From Pollutimonas sp035515055 (GTDB lineage: Bacteria; Pseudomonadota; Gammaproteobacteria; Burkholderiales; Burkholderiaceae_B), in NCBI GenBank assembly GCA_035515055.1, contig DATJBV010000067.1, positions 1 to 64,000 of the forward strand: a stretch of DNA of 64,000 nt. Direction: 5' to 3'. The notes under the pieces were generated by a model that was not told the origin of the DNA, did not search any database, and was given only the letters and a program-made list of their open reading frames with translations. Position numbers and translations under genes: made by a program. This document shows positions 18,706-28,123 of this stretch, piece after piece. Position 1 is the first letter of the stretch. Each line of letters begins with the position of its first letter.

Positions 18706-19621
18706 GCTGGCTTGCGGGCTTGTCCGAGGTCCGGCGCATGCCGGACCAAACGATGGCGCCTATCATTAGTGCGCCGCCCAGCAGGGCGCGGGTGCCGGGG
18801 TATTGGGCGAACAAGATGGCGGCAAAGAAAATGGCATATACCGGTTCTAGCGCAATGACAATGCCGGCGCTGCGGGCCTTGAGGGTCATCAGGCTCGATA
18901 CCAGTAAGTAATGCGATAGCGCGGTGCAGAATACGCCCAGCAGCGCGATCCATAACCAGTTGATGGCGTCCAGCTGCGCGACCGATGGCAGCGCGAAGGG
19001 CAAGGTCAACATAGCCACGAACAGGTTCTCCCAGCATGCCACCTGCTGGGCGGGAATATGGGCGGCGGCCCGCCGGTTGATCAACGTAAAAATGGCGAAG
19101 GCCAATCCCGACAATACCGACCAGGCCAGGCCTATGGTTGCCTGGTCGCGCAGATCGAACGATGGCGTGACCAATACCAGGCCCAGCGTAACCAGCGCCA
19201 ATATCGTCCACTCGGCAATACTTACCTTTTCCTTGAAAAAAAGGCATTCGCAAAGCGTGATGAAGGCGGGAAAACTGGCGAACCCCAGCGTCGCTATCGC
19301 CACGCCGCCGATTTTCACGCCGATGAAGAAGGTGACCCAGTGCACCGCCAGCATTACCCCGGCGGCGCAGAGCACCCGCATATGCCTAGGCTTTATGCCC
19401 TGGATGACGGAGCTTCCCTGATAGCGTATGAATATGTATAGGGCCAGAACGGCAAAGCTGGCGCGTCCGGCCGTAATCACCATGGCATTGGCCTGGATGA
19501 GTTCTCCGAAAATGCCGGTAAGGCCGAACAGGACGGCGGCGATATGAATCGCAAAAAGGGCACGCTGACGATTCATATAGTGGGGTACAGGATCACAATT
19601 AAGATTTAAACTAAGGGCCAC
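18689..19621 (-). CDS. DMT-superfamily transporter (EamA family)
   Basis: A 310-residue membrane protein with ten hydrophobic segments in two EamA repeats, of the drug/metabolite transporter type. Substrate is unknown. An internal ATG at 19576 (MNRQRALF) is the more usual type of start, since the first 15 residues of the long form are not membrane-like; neither has a strong ribosome-binding site. It is convergent with ttuC, overlapping it by 17 bp, and divergent from the quinone oxidoreductase, 37 bp away from the long start. Confidence 0.82.
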   Translation of the reverse strand: MALSLNLNCDPVPHYMNRQRALFAIHIAAVLFGLTGIFGELIQANAMVITAGRASFAVLALYIFIRYQGSSVIQGIKPRHMRVLCAAGVMLAVHWVTFFIGVKIGGVAIATLGFASFPAFITLCECLFFKEKVSIAEWTILALVTLGLVLVTPSFDLRDQATIGLAWSVLSGLAFAIFTLINRRAAAHIPAQQVACWENLFVAMLTLPFALPSVAQLDAINWLWIALLGVFCTALSHYLLVSSLMTLKARSAGIVIALEPVYAIFFAAILFAQYPGTRALLGGALMIGAIVWSGMRRTSDKPASQPSPGQ

Positions 19622-19658
19622 TTATCAGGCAATAACATTCCCAAGCAAGGAGTCCGTT

Positions 19659-20645
19659 TTGGAAAACCACGTCAAAGCAATACGAATCGAGAAAAATGGA
19701 GGCCCCGAGGTCCTGGAACTCGTTTCGGTAAGCGTTCCCGCGCCGGAAAAAAACGAGGTAACTATACGCCAGAAAGCCGTCGGCCTAAATTTCATCGACA
19801 TCTATTTCCGTACGGGCTTGTATCAACACCCACTGCCGCACGGCTTGGGATTCGAGGCCTCGGGTGTGGTCGAGGCGGTGGGCGCCGACGTGCAACACTT
19901 GAAAGTCGGCGACCGGGTCGCCTACGGGCAAAGTCCCCTGGGCGCTTACGCGCAAGCCCGTAATGTTCCAGCCGACCGTGTCGTCAAGATACCGAAGGGG
20001 GTGGCATTCGACCAGGCGGCGGCGCTCATGCTCAAGGGCCTGACTGTCCAGTATCTGTTTCGTCAAACGTACCGCCTTCAGGGCGGAGAAACCATTCTAT
20101 TTCACGCCGCCGCCGGGGGCGTAGGGCTCATCGCCTGCCAGTGGGCAAAGGCGCTGGGCGTAAAGCTCATCGGCACCGCGTCCAACCCAGAAAAAGCGGC
20201 ATTGGCAAAGGCGCATGGCGCCTGGGAAGTCATCGACTACTCAAAAGAAAACGTCGTCGAGCGCGTCAAGGAACTGACCGAAGGCAAGAAAGTGCCCGTC
20301 GTCTACGACGGCGTGGGCAAGGACACCTGGCTCACATCGCTTGATTGCCTAGAACCTCGCGGGCTGATGGTCAGTTTTGGCAATGCTTCCGGGTCGGTCG
20401 AAAACGTCAATCTCGGCATTTTGGCCGCCAAGGGTTCGTTATTTGTCACTCGCCCCACCTTGGCCACTCATGTGCCCACCCGGGAAAAAATGCAGGCGGC
20501 GGCCGACGAATTATTCGGGCTGGTCGCTAAAAAGAAGATCAACATCACCATAGGCCAGCGTTATCCGCTCGAAGAAGCTGGCTTGGCGCAGGAAGCGCTA
20601 GGTTCGCGCAAAACCACTGGCGCGACTATTCTTACCCTGGACTAG
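19659..20645 (+). CDS. qorA: NADPH:quinone oxidoreductase (zinc-independent MDR family)
   Basis: A 328-residue medium-chain dehydrogenase/reductase that reduces quinones with NADPH. The N terminus MENHVKAIRIEKNGGPEVL and the nucleotide-binding motif HAAAGGVG are typical of QOR; the zinc ligands of alcohol dehydrogenases are absent. The start is TTG at 19659, supported by AAGGAG at 19647-19652 with a 6-base spacer. The stop codon merges into a strong inverted repeat shared with the convergent fbp gene. Confidence 0.92.
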   Translation: MENHVKAIRIEKNGGPEVLELVSVSVPAPEKNEVTIRQKAVGLNFIDIYFRTGLYQHPLPHGLGFEASGVVEAVGADVQHLKVGDRVAYGQSPLGAYAQARNVPADRVVKIPKGVAFDQAAALMLKGLTVQYLFRQTYRLQGGETILFHAAAGGVGLIACQWAKALGVKLIGTASNPEKAALAKAHGAWEVIDYSKENVVERVKELTEGKKVPVVYDGVGKDTWLTSLDCLEPRGLMVSFGNASGSVENVNLGILAAKGSLFVTRPTLATHVPTREKMQAAADELFGLVAKKKINITIGQRYPLEEAGLAQEALGSRKTTGATILTLD

Positions 20646-20677
20646 CAATATCCGGCGGCGGGGGCGCCGGATATTGC
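20645..20677. terminator. Bidirectional hairpin between qorA and fbp
   Basis: A perfect 13-bp inverted repeat (GCAATATCCGGCG / CGCCGGATATTGC) with a 7-base G-rich loop begins at the last base of the qorA stop codon and ends 10 bp before the fbp stop. There is no T-tract on either side, so it may stall transcription or protect 3' ends rather than act as a canonical intrinsic terminator. Confidence 0.7.
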
Positions 20678-20687
20678 CTGCCGCCGC

Positions 20688-21704
20688 CTAGCTGGCGGCG
20701 TCCTGGTGGTAGCGCCGCACGCGTTCGACTTCTTCCTTTGAACCAAGCACCACGCCTATGCGCTGGTGCAAGGCCGTTGGCTGAACGTCCAATATGCGCT
20801 GGTCGCCGTCAATGGCGGCACCGCCGGCTTGTTCGACAATAAAGCTCATGGGGTTGGCTTCATACATGAGGCGTAATTTGCCGGCCTTGCCGGACGGACG
20901 CTCGTCGCGGGGGTACATGAAGATCCCGCCGCGCGTAAGTATCCGGTGCACATCCGCCACCATCGATGCAATCCAGCGCATGTTGTAGTCTTTGCCCAAG
21001 GGGCCGGTCTTGCCGGCGAGGCAGTCATCGATATAGCGTTTCACCGGGGCCTCCCAGTGCCGCATGTTCGACATATTGATTGCGAACTCGGCAGTCTGCT
21101 CGGGAATCGTAATGCTTTCATCCGTCAGTACCCAGGATCCCAATTCGCGATCCAGGGTAAAGCCGACCACGCCCGTGCCCACGGTAAGGACCAGCATGGT
21201 TTGCGGCCCGTACACCGCGTATCCGGCCGCAACTTGGCGCGTGCCTGGCTGCAGGAAGTCTTTCTCGTCCACATCGCGGCCCGACGCATGGTGAGGCGCC
21301 TGCAATACCGAGAATATGGTGCCGATGGAGACGTTCACGTCAATATTGGAAGAGCCGTCGAGGGGATCGAATAACAAGAGATATTCGCCTTTGGGATAAC
21401 GATTAGGAATCCGGTGTATGGTTTCCATCTCTTCCGAGGCCATGGCCGCGAGGTGCCCGCCCCATTCGTTTGCCTCCAGCAGTATTTCATTCGACAGCAC
21501 GTCCAGTTTCTTCTGCACTTCGCCCTGGACGTTTTCGCTTTCCAGGCTGCCCAGCACGCCGCCCAAGGCGCCTTTGCTTACTGCATGGCCAATCGCCTTG
21601 CATGCGCGCGACACAGTTTCGATCAGTAGCCGGACTTCAGCCGACACTGCCTGTTTTTTTCGTTGTTGTTCGACCAGATACTGGGTCAGTGTTATGCGTT
21701 TCAT
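20688..21704 (-). CDS. fbp: Fructose-1,6-bisphosphatase, class I
   Basis: A 338-residue gluconeogenic enzyme removing the 1-phosphate from fructose-1,6-bisphosphate. The metal-binding signature LLFDPLDGSSNIDVNVSIGTIFSV and the substrate-binding segment near KLRLMYEANPMSFIVEQAGG are diagnostic. The start codon overlaps the pepN stop in an ATGA tetranucleotide, so the two are translated from one mRNA. Confidence 0.97.
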   Translation of the reverse strand: MKRITLTQYLVEQQRKKQAVSAEVRLLIETVSRACKAIGHAVSKGALGGVLGSLESENVQGEVQKKLDVLSNEILLEANEWGGHLAAMASEEMETIHRIPNRYPKGEYLLLFDPLDGSSNIDVNVSIGTIFSVLQAPHHASGRDVDEKDFLQPGTRQVAAGYAVYGPQTMLVLTVGTGVVGFTLDRELGSWVLTDESITIPEQTAEFAINMSNMRHWEAPVKRYIDDCLAGKTGPLGKDYNMRWIASMVADVHRILTRGGIFMYPRDERPSGKAGKLRLMYEANPMSFIVEQAGGAAIDGDQRILDVQPTALHQRIGVVLGSKEEVERVRRYHQDAAS

Positions 21705-24409
21705 TGCTGCTCCTGCTGAATATTCAAGGCCTTGGATATGATCTCGGCAACGTTGCGCGACAATGCCGGATGCTGCTGGATACGTATTATCGCCTCATGC
21801 AGCGCCTCGCGCTGAGGCGCGGCGAAACGGGCCCAATTGTCGAACGTGCGCGCCAGGCGCGCGGCGATTTCCGGATTGAGGCTGTCTAGCGCAATGACCT
21901 GGTCCGCCCAGAAGTCATAGCCGTTCGGGCTATGCACACCCGCCAGGTTATTCATGCAGAACTGGAAGATCAACGAGCGGGCGCGGTTGGGATTGCGCAA
22001 TGAGAATGCGGGATGCACCATCAGCGCCTTGACGGTGTCCACCGTCGTTCCAGGGGCGTTTGCCTGCAGGGCGAACCACTTGTCCACCACTAAAGGATCA
22101 TGCTGCCACTGTTGGTAGAAATGATTGAGCGCCGTCGCCGTGTCGTCGGATTGGGAATGGTGCACAAGCGGCGCCAGGCCCCCCATGCGATCCGTCATAT
22201 TGCTTGCGTCGTAATACTGTTTCAGGGCCAGGGCCTCGGCTTGCGGATGGGCGCCCGCCATCAGAAACTGCAATGCCAAGTTGCGCAACGAGCGGCGGCC
22301 AGCCGACACTGGATCGGGCCTGTAAACAGAACTCGTTTCCGCGCATGCATGCCACGTCGCCAACCATTCCGGCGCCAAAGCCTTGCCCAGTTCATTACGT
22401 AGATACTGACCAGCATGAACAACTGCTTGGGGGTTCATCGGCGTGGTCTTTTCCAACAGCTCTTTGTCCGGTGGGGGCGTCAGGATCCTGGCCTTGTAGG
22501 CCGCGGTCAGCTTGGGATCATCCAGAAGGGCGCGCCACGTGTCGACAATGTCGCGGTTCACGGCGAGCTGCCGGCCGGCGGTGTGCGCCTCGACCAGCGC
22601 CAGCAGTTGGCGGGTAGCCAATTCCTGCATCGCTTCCCATCTTGCGTAGGGCTCGGGGTCGTGCCGGGCCAGCAGGGCAAGCTCGGTATCCGGGCGGTCG
22701 AACTCGACAATGACAGGTGCGGAAAAATTTCGCAGTAACGACGCAACCGGCTGCTCGGAGATACCGGTAAAGGTCCAGGTCTGCTCTTTCTCGACAAGTT
22801 CAAGTAGTAACGTGTCTGTTGTCCGCCCGTCGTAACGGATGGGCAGCGCTTGTCCCTGTTGGTTAAGCAAGCCGATGGCGAAAGGGATATGCAAGGGCGG
22901 CTTGGGAAGCAGCGGTGATTGCAGCTTCTCGATGCCGACATGATCGCAATGCTGGCTTAGGGTAATGGTGCAGGTCTGGTCAGCGGCGTTCCATGACAGG
23001 GCAACCTTTACGCGCGGCGTGCCTGCTTGCGAATACCAGCGGCGGAAGATATCGAAATTCTTGCCGGGATTACGCTTTATGTACACCGACTCCATGGCGT
23101 CGACGAAGTCGTCGCAGGTGACCGCGGCGCCGTCGTGGCGACGGAAGTACTCATCCATTCCGGCTCGAAAGCCGTCCGCCCCCAGCAGCGTATGTTGCAT
23201 GCGTATGACCTCGGCTCCCTTTTCGTAAACCGTGGCTGTATAGAAATTGCCGATTTCCTGATAGCTTTCGGGCCGGATCGGATGTGCCATCGGGCCGGCG
23301 TCTTCGGGAAACTGGGCCAGCCGCAGCGCACTCACATCCTCGATGCGTTTGACGGCCCGCGCGCTGGCGGCTTCATCGCCAGACAAGCCGTGAGCAAGCA
23401 TGTCGGCCGAAAATTCCTGATCGCGGAAAACAGTAAGACCTTCCTTGAGCGACAACTGAAACCAGTCCCTGCAGGTGACGCGGTTTCCGGTCCAGTTGTG
23501 GAAGTATTCGTGGCCGATGACCGCCTCGATGCCGCGGTAGGCGGCGTCGGTTGCCGTATCCTTGTCGGCGAGTACGTAGGCGGAATTGAAAACGTTCAGG
23601 CCCTTGTTCTCCATGGCTCCCATATTGAAATCGCGAGCCGCGACCACCATGAAGCGGTCCAGGTCCAGTTCCAGGCCAAAACGTTGCTCATCCCATTGGA
23701 CCGATCGGTGCAGGCAATCCAGCGCCCACTCCGTCTTATCCTCGGAGCCTCGATCGCTGTATATTTGCAGCAGCGCATCGGCACCGCCGCCGGTCTTTAT
23801 GCGTTGTTCGCGGCAGGCGAAGTCCCCGGCCACCAATGCAAATAAATAACTGGGCTTAGGATGCGGATCCTCCCAAATGGCCTCGTGCCTGCCGTTGGAC
23901 AAGTCGTTCGATGCCAAGTGGTTGCCGTTGGACAACAATAAGGGATAGCGGCGTTTATCGCCGCGCAGCGTAACCTTGAAGCGCGACATGACATCGGGCC
24001 GGTCCGGATACCAGCATATTCGGCGGAAACCTTCAGCCTCGCATTGCGTGAAGAGGCTGTCGCCGGAAACATACAAGCCCATCAGGCTGGAGTTCAAGGC
24101 GGGCTTGCATCCACTGACAATATCCAGGATGAAGCGCGCCGTCGTTGGAAACACTGTCAAGATATCTGCTTCCAGGCGAAATTCATGCGCATCCAGAGGC
24201 CGGCCGTCGATCGCAATGGACAGCAGGTCCAGATCTTGCCCGTTCAGGACCAAAGGCGCACCGGCCTGCGCGCCCGCCTCGAAAGCAAGGCGGGCCGACA
24301 CGCTGGTTTGATCCGGATCGAGTTCGAACTGAAGTTCAACATTGGGGAGGCGATACGGGTACGGCACATACTCGTGGCGGAAGACGGTGGTGGAAATATC
24401 AGTGCGCAT
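21701..24409 (-). CDS. pepN: Aminopeptidase N
   Basis: A 902-residue M1-family zinc aminopeptidase that removes N-terminal residues from peptides in the cytoplasm. The exopeptidase motif GAMENKGLN and the zinc motif HEYFHNWTGN followed by the distal glutamate in LKEGLTVFRDQEFS are intact. DUF3458 and the C-terminal ARM-repeat domain typical of the proteobacterial PepN family follow. Length is normal. It is co-transcribed with fbp by overlap. Confidence 0.97.
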   Translation of the reverse strand: MRTDISTTVFRHEYVPYPYRLPNVELQFELDPDQTSVSARLAFEAGAQAGAPLVLNGQDLDLLSIAIDGRPLDAHEFRLEADILTVFPTTARFILDIVSGCKPALNSSLMGLYVSGDSLFTQCEAEGFRRICWYPDRPDVMSRFKVTLRGDKRRYPLLLSNGNHLASNDLSNGRHEAIWEDPHPKPSYLFALVAGDFACREQRIKTGGGADALLQIYSDRGSEDKTEWALDCLHRSVQWDEQRFGLELDLDRFMVVAARDFNMGAMENKGLNVFNSAYVLADKDTATDAAYRGIEAVIGHEYFHNWTGNRVTCRDWFQLSLKEGLTVFRDQEFSADMLAHGLSGDEAASARAVKRIEDVSALRLAQFPEDAGPMAHPIRPESYQEIGNFYTATVYEKGAEVIRMQHTLLGADGFRAGMDEYFRRHDGAAVTCDDFVDAMESVYIKRNPGKNFDIFRRWYSQAGTPRVKVALSWNAADQTCTITLSQHCDHVGIEKLQSPLLPKPPLHIPFAIGLLNQQGQALPIRYDGRTTDTLLLELVEKEQTWTFTGISEQPVASLLRNFSAPVIVEFDRPDTELALLARHDPEPYARWEAMQELATRQLLALVEAHTAGRQLAVNRDIVDTWRALLDDPKLTAAYKARILTPPPDKELLEKTTPMNPQAVVHAGQYLRNELGKALAPEWLATWHACAETSSVYRPDPVSAGRRSLRNLALQFLMAGAHPQAEALALKQYYDASNMTDRMGGLAPLVHHSQSDDTATALNHFYQQWQHDPLVVDKWFALQANAPGTTVDTVKALMVHPAFSLRNPNRARSLIFQFCMNNLAGVHSPNGYDFWADQVIALDSLNPEIAARLARTFDNWARFAAPQREALHEAIIRIQQHPALSRNVAEIISKALNIQQEQQ

Positions 24410-24509
24410 GGTGTGGACTCGGTGTTCGTTGACTGCCTATTGTAGTATTCGGCTCCAGTTGCGGTTTCTGCGTAAGATATGCAACCTTTGGATGTAAATA
24501 TGGTCTTAG

Positions 24510-24533
24510 TTGAGTACTGGCGACCGTACTCAA
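24510..24533. repeat. Inverted repeat upstream of the DUF4136 lipoprotein gene
   Basis: Perfect 8-bp arms TTGAGTAC and GTACTCAA flank an 8-base spacer. The element lies 64 bp before the lipoprotein start codon and 100 bp from the divergent pepN start. A second small palindrome, CCCGCGGG, follows at 24536-24543. It could be an operator or an RNA hairpin in the 5' leader; nothing in the sequence decides between them. Confidence 0.5.
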
Positions 24534-24597
24534 ATCCCGCGGGTTTATCTATCGGCCGCTTGGTTCAGGGCATATCTCGAAAAAGCTGGGAGGATGT

Positions 24598-25245
24598 ATG
24601 TGGAACGGGGTTGCTGGAAACTATCGGGCGCTAATGCGCCTATTTACAGTCGCTGCGCTTGTCGTGCTGGTTTCAGGATGCGCCTCGACGCTTTCGGCCC
24701 GTGTCACCAGCTACCAGCAATGGCCGGCGGATGCGCAAGGGCAGTCATACCGGATCGTGCCGTCCGCCAGCCAAGTCAATAACCTTGAGTTCCAGGCAAT
24801 TGCCGACATGGTGCGTGCGTCCATTGGAGCCACTGGCTTGGTCGAGGCCAGGGCAGGCCAGGATGCGCGCTTCGACGTCTCGTTGGGTTACGACAACCCA
24901 CTGAGCCAGGCATGGGTGCAACGGCGCACCGATCCATACTTGTACGATGGCTGGGGATTTGGGCCGTTTGGCGGCTACTACGGCGGCTATGGCGGCTGGG
25001 GGGGCGGCATATTCATGGCGCCGGTTTACCAAAACGTCCCTGTCGACGTATATAAAAACACGTTAACCGTCATTATCAAGGACAGGCGAAATAACGGCGC
25101 CGAAGTGTACCGTTCCAGCGCCGTGAACGTCAGTTCCTCGGACAATCTTCAGCAAGTCATGCCTTATCTTGCCCAGGCAGTATTCGATGGTTTCCCTGGC
25201 AACAACGGCCAGGTGCGCGAGGTCGAATACGAACGCGCCCGCTAG
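24598..25245 (+). CDS. DUF4136 family lipoprotein
   Basis: A 215-residue putative lipoprotein. The signal peptide ends in the lipobox VSGC (Cys28 of this start); the mature part has the DUF4136 fold and a Gly/Tyr-rich stretch around residues 118-145. GGGAGGA stands 3 bases before the ATG at 24598, an unusually short spacing; the alternative ATG at 24634 gives a tidier signal peptide but has no ribosome-binding site. The function of DUF4136 proteins is unknown; an envelope location is inferred from the lipobox. The stop codon lies in the loop of a terminator hairpin. Confidence 0.8.
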   Translation: MWNGVAGNYRALMRLFTVAALVVLVSGCASTLSARVTSYQQWPADAQGQSYRIVPSASQVNNLEFQAIADMVRASIGATGLVEARAGQDARFDVSLGYDNPLSQAWVQRRTDPYLYDGWGFGPFGGYYGGYGGWGGGIFMAPVYQNVPVDVYKNTLTVIIKDRRNNGAEVYRSSAVNVSSSDNLQQVMPYLAQAVFDGFPGNNGQVREVEYERAR

Positions 25246-25254
25246 TGCGGGCGC
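25235..25254. terminator. Bidirectional terminator between the lipoprotein and H-NS genes
   Basis: An 8-bp GC-rich inverted repeat (GCGCCCGC / GCGGGCGC) with the loop TAGT; the loop holds the stop codon of the lipoprotein gene. It lies 5 bp from the stop codon of the convergent H-NS gene. The flanking T-runs are weak. Confidence 0.6.
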
Positions 25255-25259
25255 TTGCT

Positions 25260-25619
25260 TTACGCTTCAATCAGGAAGTCGGTGCGCTTGCGCCCTTCGG
25301 CCTCGGCGGCGGTGATCCAGCGGGGTGGTTTGCCGCGCCCCGTCCAGGTTGCGCCGGTGTCTGGATGGCGGTACTTTGGAGGTACTGAGCGCTTCACTGT
25401 TGTCGTGCTGGTGCCGGGTTGCTTGGGCGCGCGGGTAGCCTTCTTGGTGTAAGCCGCGGCAATTTCCTCGGGGGTAATGTCGTAATCGCGCATCGATTTT
25501 ACGATCGATGCAACAACGGGACCCCGTTGCTTCACTTGCAAGGCTTTTGCCTGCTTTTGCAATTTAAGGATCTCTTTTTGGATCTTTTCTTTTAGGGCTG
25601 GATAGCTATCGCGTGGCAT
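25260..25619 (-). CDS. H-NS family nucleoid-associated protein
   Basis: A 119-residue DNA-binding protein. The N-terminal half is a charged helical/coiled-coil oligomerisation region (ALKEKIQKEILKLQKQAKAL), then a Lys/Thr-rich linker. The C-terminal H-NS DNA-binding domain carries HPDTGATWTGRGKPPRWI, the motif that inserts into the AT-rich minor groove (here GRGKPP in place of the enteric QGRTP core). It is expected to silence AT-rich, often horizontally acquired DNA. The 160-bp region upstream is very AT-rich and contains palindromes that could serve autoregulation. Confidence 0.92.
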   Translation of the reverse strand: MPRDSYPALKEKIQKEILKLQKQAKALQVKQRGPVVASIVKSMRDYDITPEEIAAAYTKKATRAPKQPGTSTTTVKRSVPPKYRHPDTGATWTGRGKPPRWITAAEAEGRKRTDFLIEA

Positions 25620-25779
25620 ACATATTCCTGTGAGTGGATATAAAAGATAATATTATTTTTAATAACGGTATATACCGGCATTACAGAAGTTTAACTTATA
25701 GCTGCTAATGCCGAAATTAATTTTTGGCGTAGTGCATTTATAGTAGATCACCGCTTAACCTCTGTTTAATAATCATCGC
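25620..25779. promoter_or_regulatory. AT-rich divergent control region of the H-NS and nitrilase-family genes
   Basis: This 160-bp spacer is far more AT-rich than the window average. It contains the 12-bp palindrome CGGTATATACCG (25666-25677) and an inverted repeat CGGCATTA / TAATGCCG (25676-25683 and 25706-25713). AT-rich curved DNA beside an H-NS gene fits autoregulation, which is inferred. No individual promoter could be assigned with confidence. Confidence 0.5.
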
Positions 25780-26598
25780 ATGACAACCAACGCAAATAAC
25801 TTTAGAGTCGCCGCCATTCAAATGGTTTCCTCAACTCGGCTGGCCGATAATCTGGCCGAGGCCGCCCGCCTCATTGGCCAAGCCGTAAGCGGCGGGGCTC
25901 AGTTGGCGGTCCTGCCAGAGTACTTTTGCTTCATGGGCCACCACGATGCCGATAAACTGGCAATTAAAGAGCGGCCAGGCCATGGACCGATTCAGGAGTT
26001 TCTGGCTAACCAGGCAAAGCAGCACGGCATTTGGTTGGTGGGCGGCACACTGCCTTTGGATAATGAAGAACCCGACCGCATTTATAATGCAAGCTTAGTA
26101 TTTGACCCAACGGGCAAACAAGTCGCACGGTACGACAAAATACATTTATTCGGCTTCAACAAGGGCACTGAGTCATACGATGAATCCATATCGATACGGC
26201 CCGGCCAGAATCTGCCGCGGTCGTTCACGGCACCCTGCGGCACCGTGGGTTTATCCATCTGCTACGACCTTCGCTTCCCGGAATTTTTTCGCGCGCTTGG
26301 GGAGGTGAACCTGATTGTCTTGCCGGCCGCGTTTACTTACACCACGGGTTCGGCGCATTGGGAAGTGCTGCTGCGCGCTCGCGCCATTGAGAATCAATGC
26401 TATGTATTGGCCTCGGCACAAGGCGGCAAACACGATAATGGCCGACGCACCTGGGGCCATTCTGTTCTAATCGATCCATGGGGCGACGTGATTCACAGTA
26501 TCGCCGAAGGCAGCGGTTATGCCATCGGCGACGTCGATCCCGGCCGCCTGGCCGGCGTTCGGGAATCGTTGCCCGCCCTGAAACATCGCACGATGTAA
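25780..26598 (+). CDS. Nitrilase-superfamily amidase (Nit2/deaminated-glutathione amidase type)
   Basis: A 272-residue carbon-nitrogen hydrolase. The catalytic triad is visible: Glu in LAVLPEYF (about residue 47), Lys in ARYDKIHLF (about 120) and Cys in LSICYDLRFPEFFRALG (about 160). The last motif is that of Nit1/NitA enzymes, which repair deaminated glutathione; omega-amidase is a less likely alternative. tldD follows 23 bp downstream, an arrangement common in betaproteobacteria. Confidence 0.88.
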   Translation: MTTNANNFRVAAIQMVSSTRLADNLAEAARLIGQAVSGGAQLAVLPEYFCFMGHHDADKLAIKERPGHGPIQEFLANQAKQHGIWLVGGTLPLDNEEPDRIYNASLVFDPTGKQVARYDKIHLFGFNKGTESYDESISIRPGQNLPRSFTAPCGTVGLSICYDLRFPEFFRALGEVNLIVLPAAFTYTTGSAHWEVLLRARAIENQCYVLASAQGGKHDNGRRTWGHSVLIDPWGDVIHSIAEGSGYAIGDVDPGRLAGVRESLPALKHRTM

Positions 26599-26621
26599 TG
26601 TCATAGTCACGGTAAAAATTC

Positions 26622-28079
26622 ATGAAACTTGCTGATCCCGCTATTCACGCACTGGCCACCGCAAAATCGGTACTGCTCGACCCCTGGGGCCTGAGCGAAT
26701 CCGATATGGCTCGCGCGCTGGGCGAAATTTTCACCCACAAGGTCGATTACGCCGACCTGTACTTCCAATACACCCGCAGTGAAAGCTGGAGCCTTGAAGA
26801 AGGTATCGTCAAGACCGGCAGCTTTTCCATAGAGCAGGGTGTCGGCGTGCGGGCCATCAGCGGCGAGAAAACGGCATTTGCCTATTCAGATACCTTGTCC
26901 GCCGATGCCTTGCTTTCGTCGGCGCACGTTGTGCGCAGCATTGCGCGGCGCGGCGCGGGCCGCCAAAAGGTGGTCACCGGCCATCCCCCGGCGGGGCGTT
27001 CGCTCTACGAGCCCATCGACCCCGTCAATACCTTGTCGGCGCCGGATAAGGTGGCATTGCTGGGCCGCATCGAAGCCATGGCGCGCGCGGCCGACCCGCA
27101 TATCATCCAGGTAATGGCAGGCCTGGGAGCGGAATACGACGTCATCCTCGTTGCGGGAAGCGACGGCCGTCTGGCTGCCGATGTCCGTCCGCTGGTGCGT
27201 TTGTCCCTCACGGTCATCGCCGAGCGCGACGGACGTCGCGAAATGGGCCACGGCGGCGGGGGCGGGCGTACCGGGCTGGCTTACTTTACCGACGATGTGC
27301 TGCGCTCGTATGTGCGGCGTGCCACTCATGAAGCCATGGTCAATCTCGAGGCGCGTCCCGCGCCGGCGGGCGAAATGACGGTCGTGCTGGGTTCGGGCTG
27401 GCCCGGCATTCTGCTGCACGAGGCGGTCGGGCATGGCCTGGAAGGCGACTTCAACCGCAAAGGCTCAAGCATTTTCGCCGGCCGCATCGGCCAGCGTGTC
27501 GCGTCCAAAGGCGTCACCGTCGTGGACGACGGGACAATCGCCGATCGCCGCGGATCGCTCAATATCGACGACGAGGGCACTCCTACACAGCGCAACGTGC
27601 TGATCGAAAATGGCATCCTGAAGGGTTATATGCAGGACACCATGAACGCCCGGCTAATGAAAACCGCGGTCACCGGCAACGGACGGCGCGAGTCCTACGC
27701 ACACCTGCCCATGCCGCGCATGACGAACACCTACATGCTGGCTGGCAAGGTGCCGGCGCCGGAGATCATTGCCTCGGTAAAGAAAGGCTTGTATGCCGTC
27801 AACTTTGGCGGCGGCCAGGTCGACATCACCAGCGGCAAGTTTGTTTTCTCCACTTCCGAAGCCTACATGATCGAGAATGGGAAGGTCACTTACCCGGTGA
27901 AGGGGGCAACCCTTATCGGAAACGGGCCTGACGCCATGAACCGCGTCAGTCTTATCGGCGACGACCTGCAACTGGACTCGGGTGTGGGAACTTGCGGCAA
28001 GGAAGGCCAGAGCGTCCCCGTAGGCGTCGGCATGCCTACCGTTCGCATGGACGGGCTCACCGTGGGCGGCACCGCCTGA
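26622..28079 (+). CDS. tldD: Metalloprotease TldD
   Basis: A 485-residue subunit of the TldD/TldE zinc protease, which trims modified peptides and is linked to microcin maturation, CcdA degradation and gyrase-inhibitor sensitivity. The metal-binding motif HEAVGHGLEGDF (HExxxH) is intact in the middle of the protein, so this is the catalytic TldD rather than TldE. It follows the nitrilase-family gene by 23 bp. No clear T-tailed terminator follows it before the aroG control region. Confidence 0.95.
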   Translation: MKLADPAIHALATAKSVLLDPWGLSESDMARALGEIFTHKVDYADLYFQYTRSESWSLEEGIVKTGSFSIEQGVGVRAISGEKTAFAYSDTLSADALLSSAHVVRSIARRGAGRQKVVTGHPPAGRSLYEPIDPVNTLSAPDKVALLGRIEAMARAADPHIIQVMAGLGAEYDVILVAGSDGRLAADVRPLVRLSLTVIAERDGRREMGHGGGGGRTGLAYFTDDVLRSYVRRATHEAMVNLEARPAPAGEMTVVLGSGWPGILLHEAVGHGLEGDFNRKGSSIFAGRIGQRVASKGVTVVDDGTIADRRGSLNIDDEGTPTQRNVLIENGILKGYMQDTMNARLMKTAVTGNGRRESYAHLPMPRMTNTYMLAGKVPAPEIIASVKKGLYAVNFGGGQVDITSGKFVFSTSEAYMIENGKVTYPVKGATLIGNGPDAMNRVSLIGDDLQLDSGVGTCGKEGQSVPVGVGMPTVRMDGLTVGGTA

Positions 28080-28123
28080 TCGTTATTTAACGGCTGCCCG
28101 TCCGCGTGGCGAACGAGTGCAAG

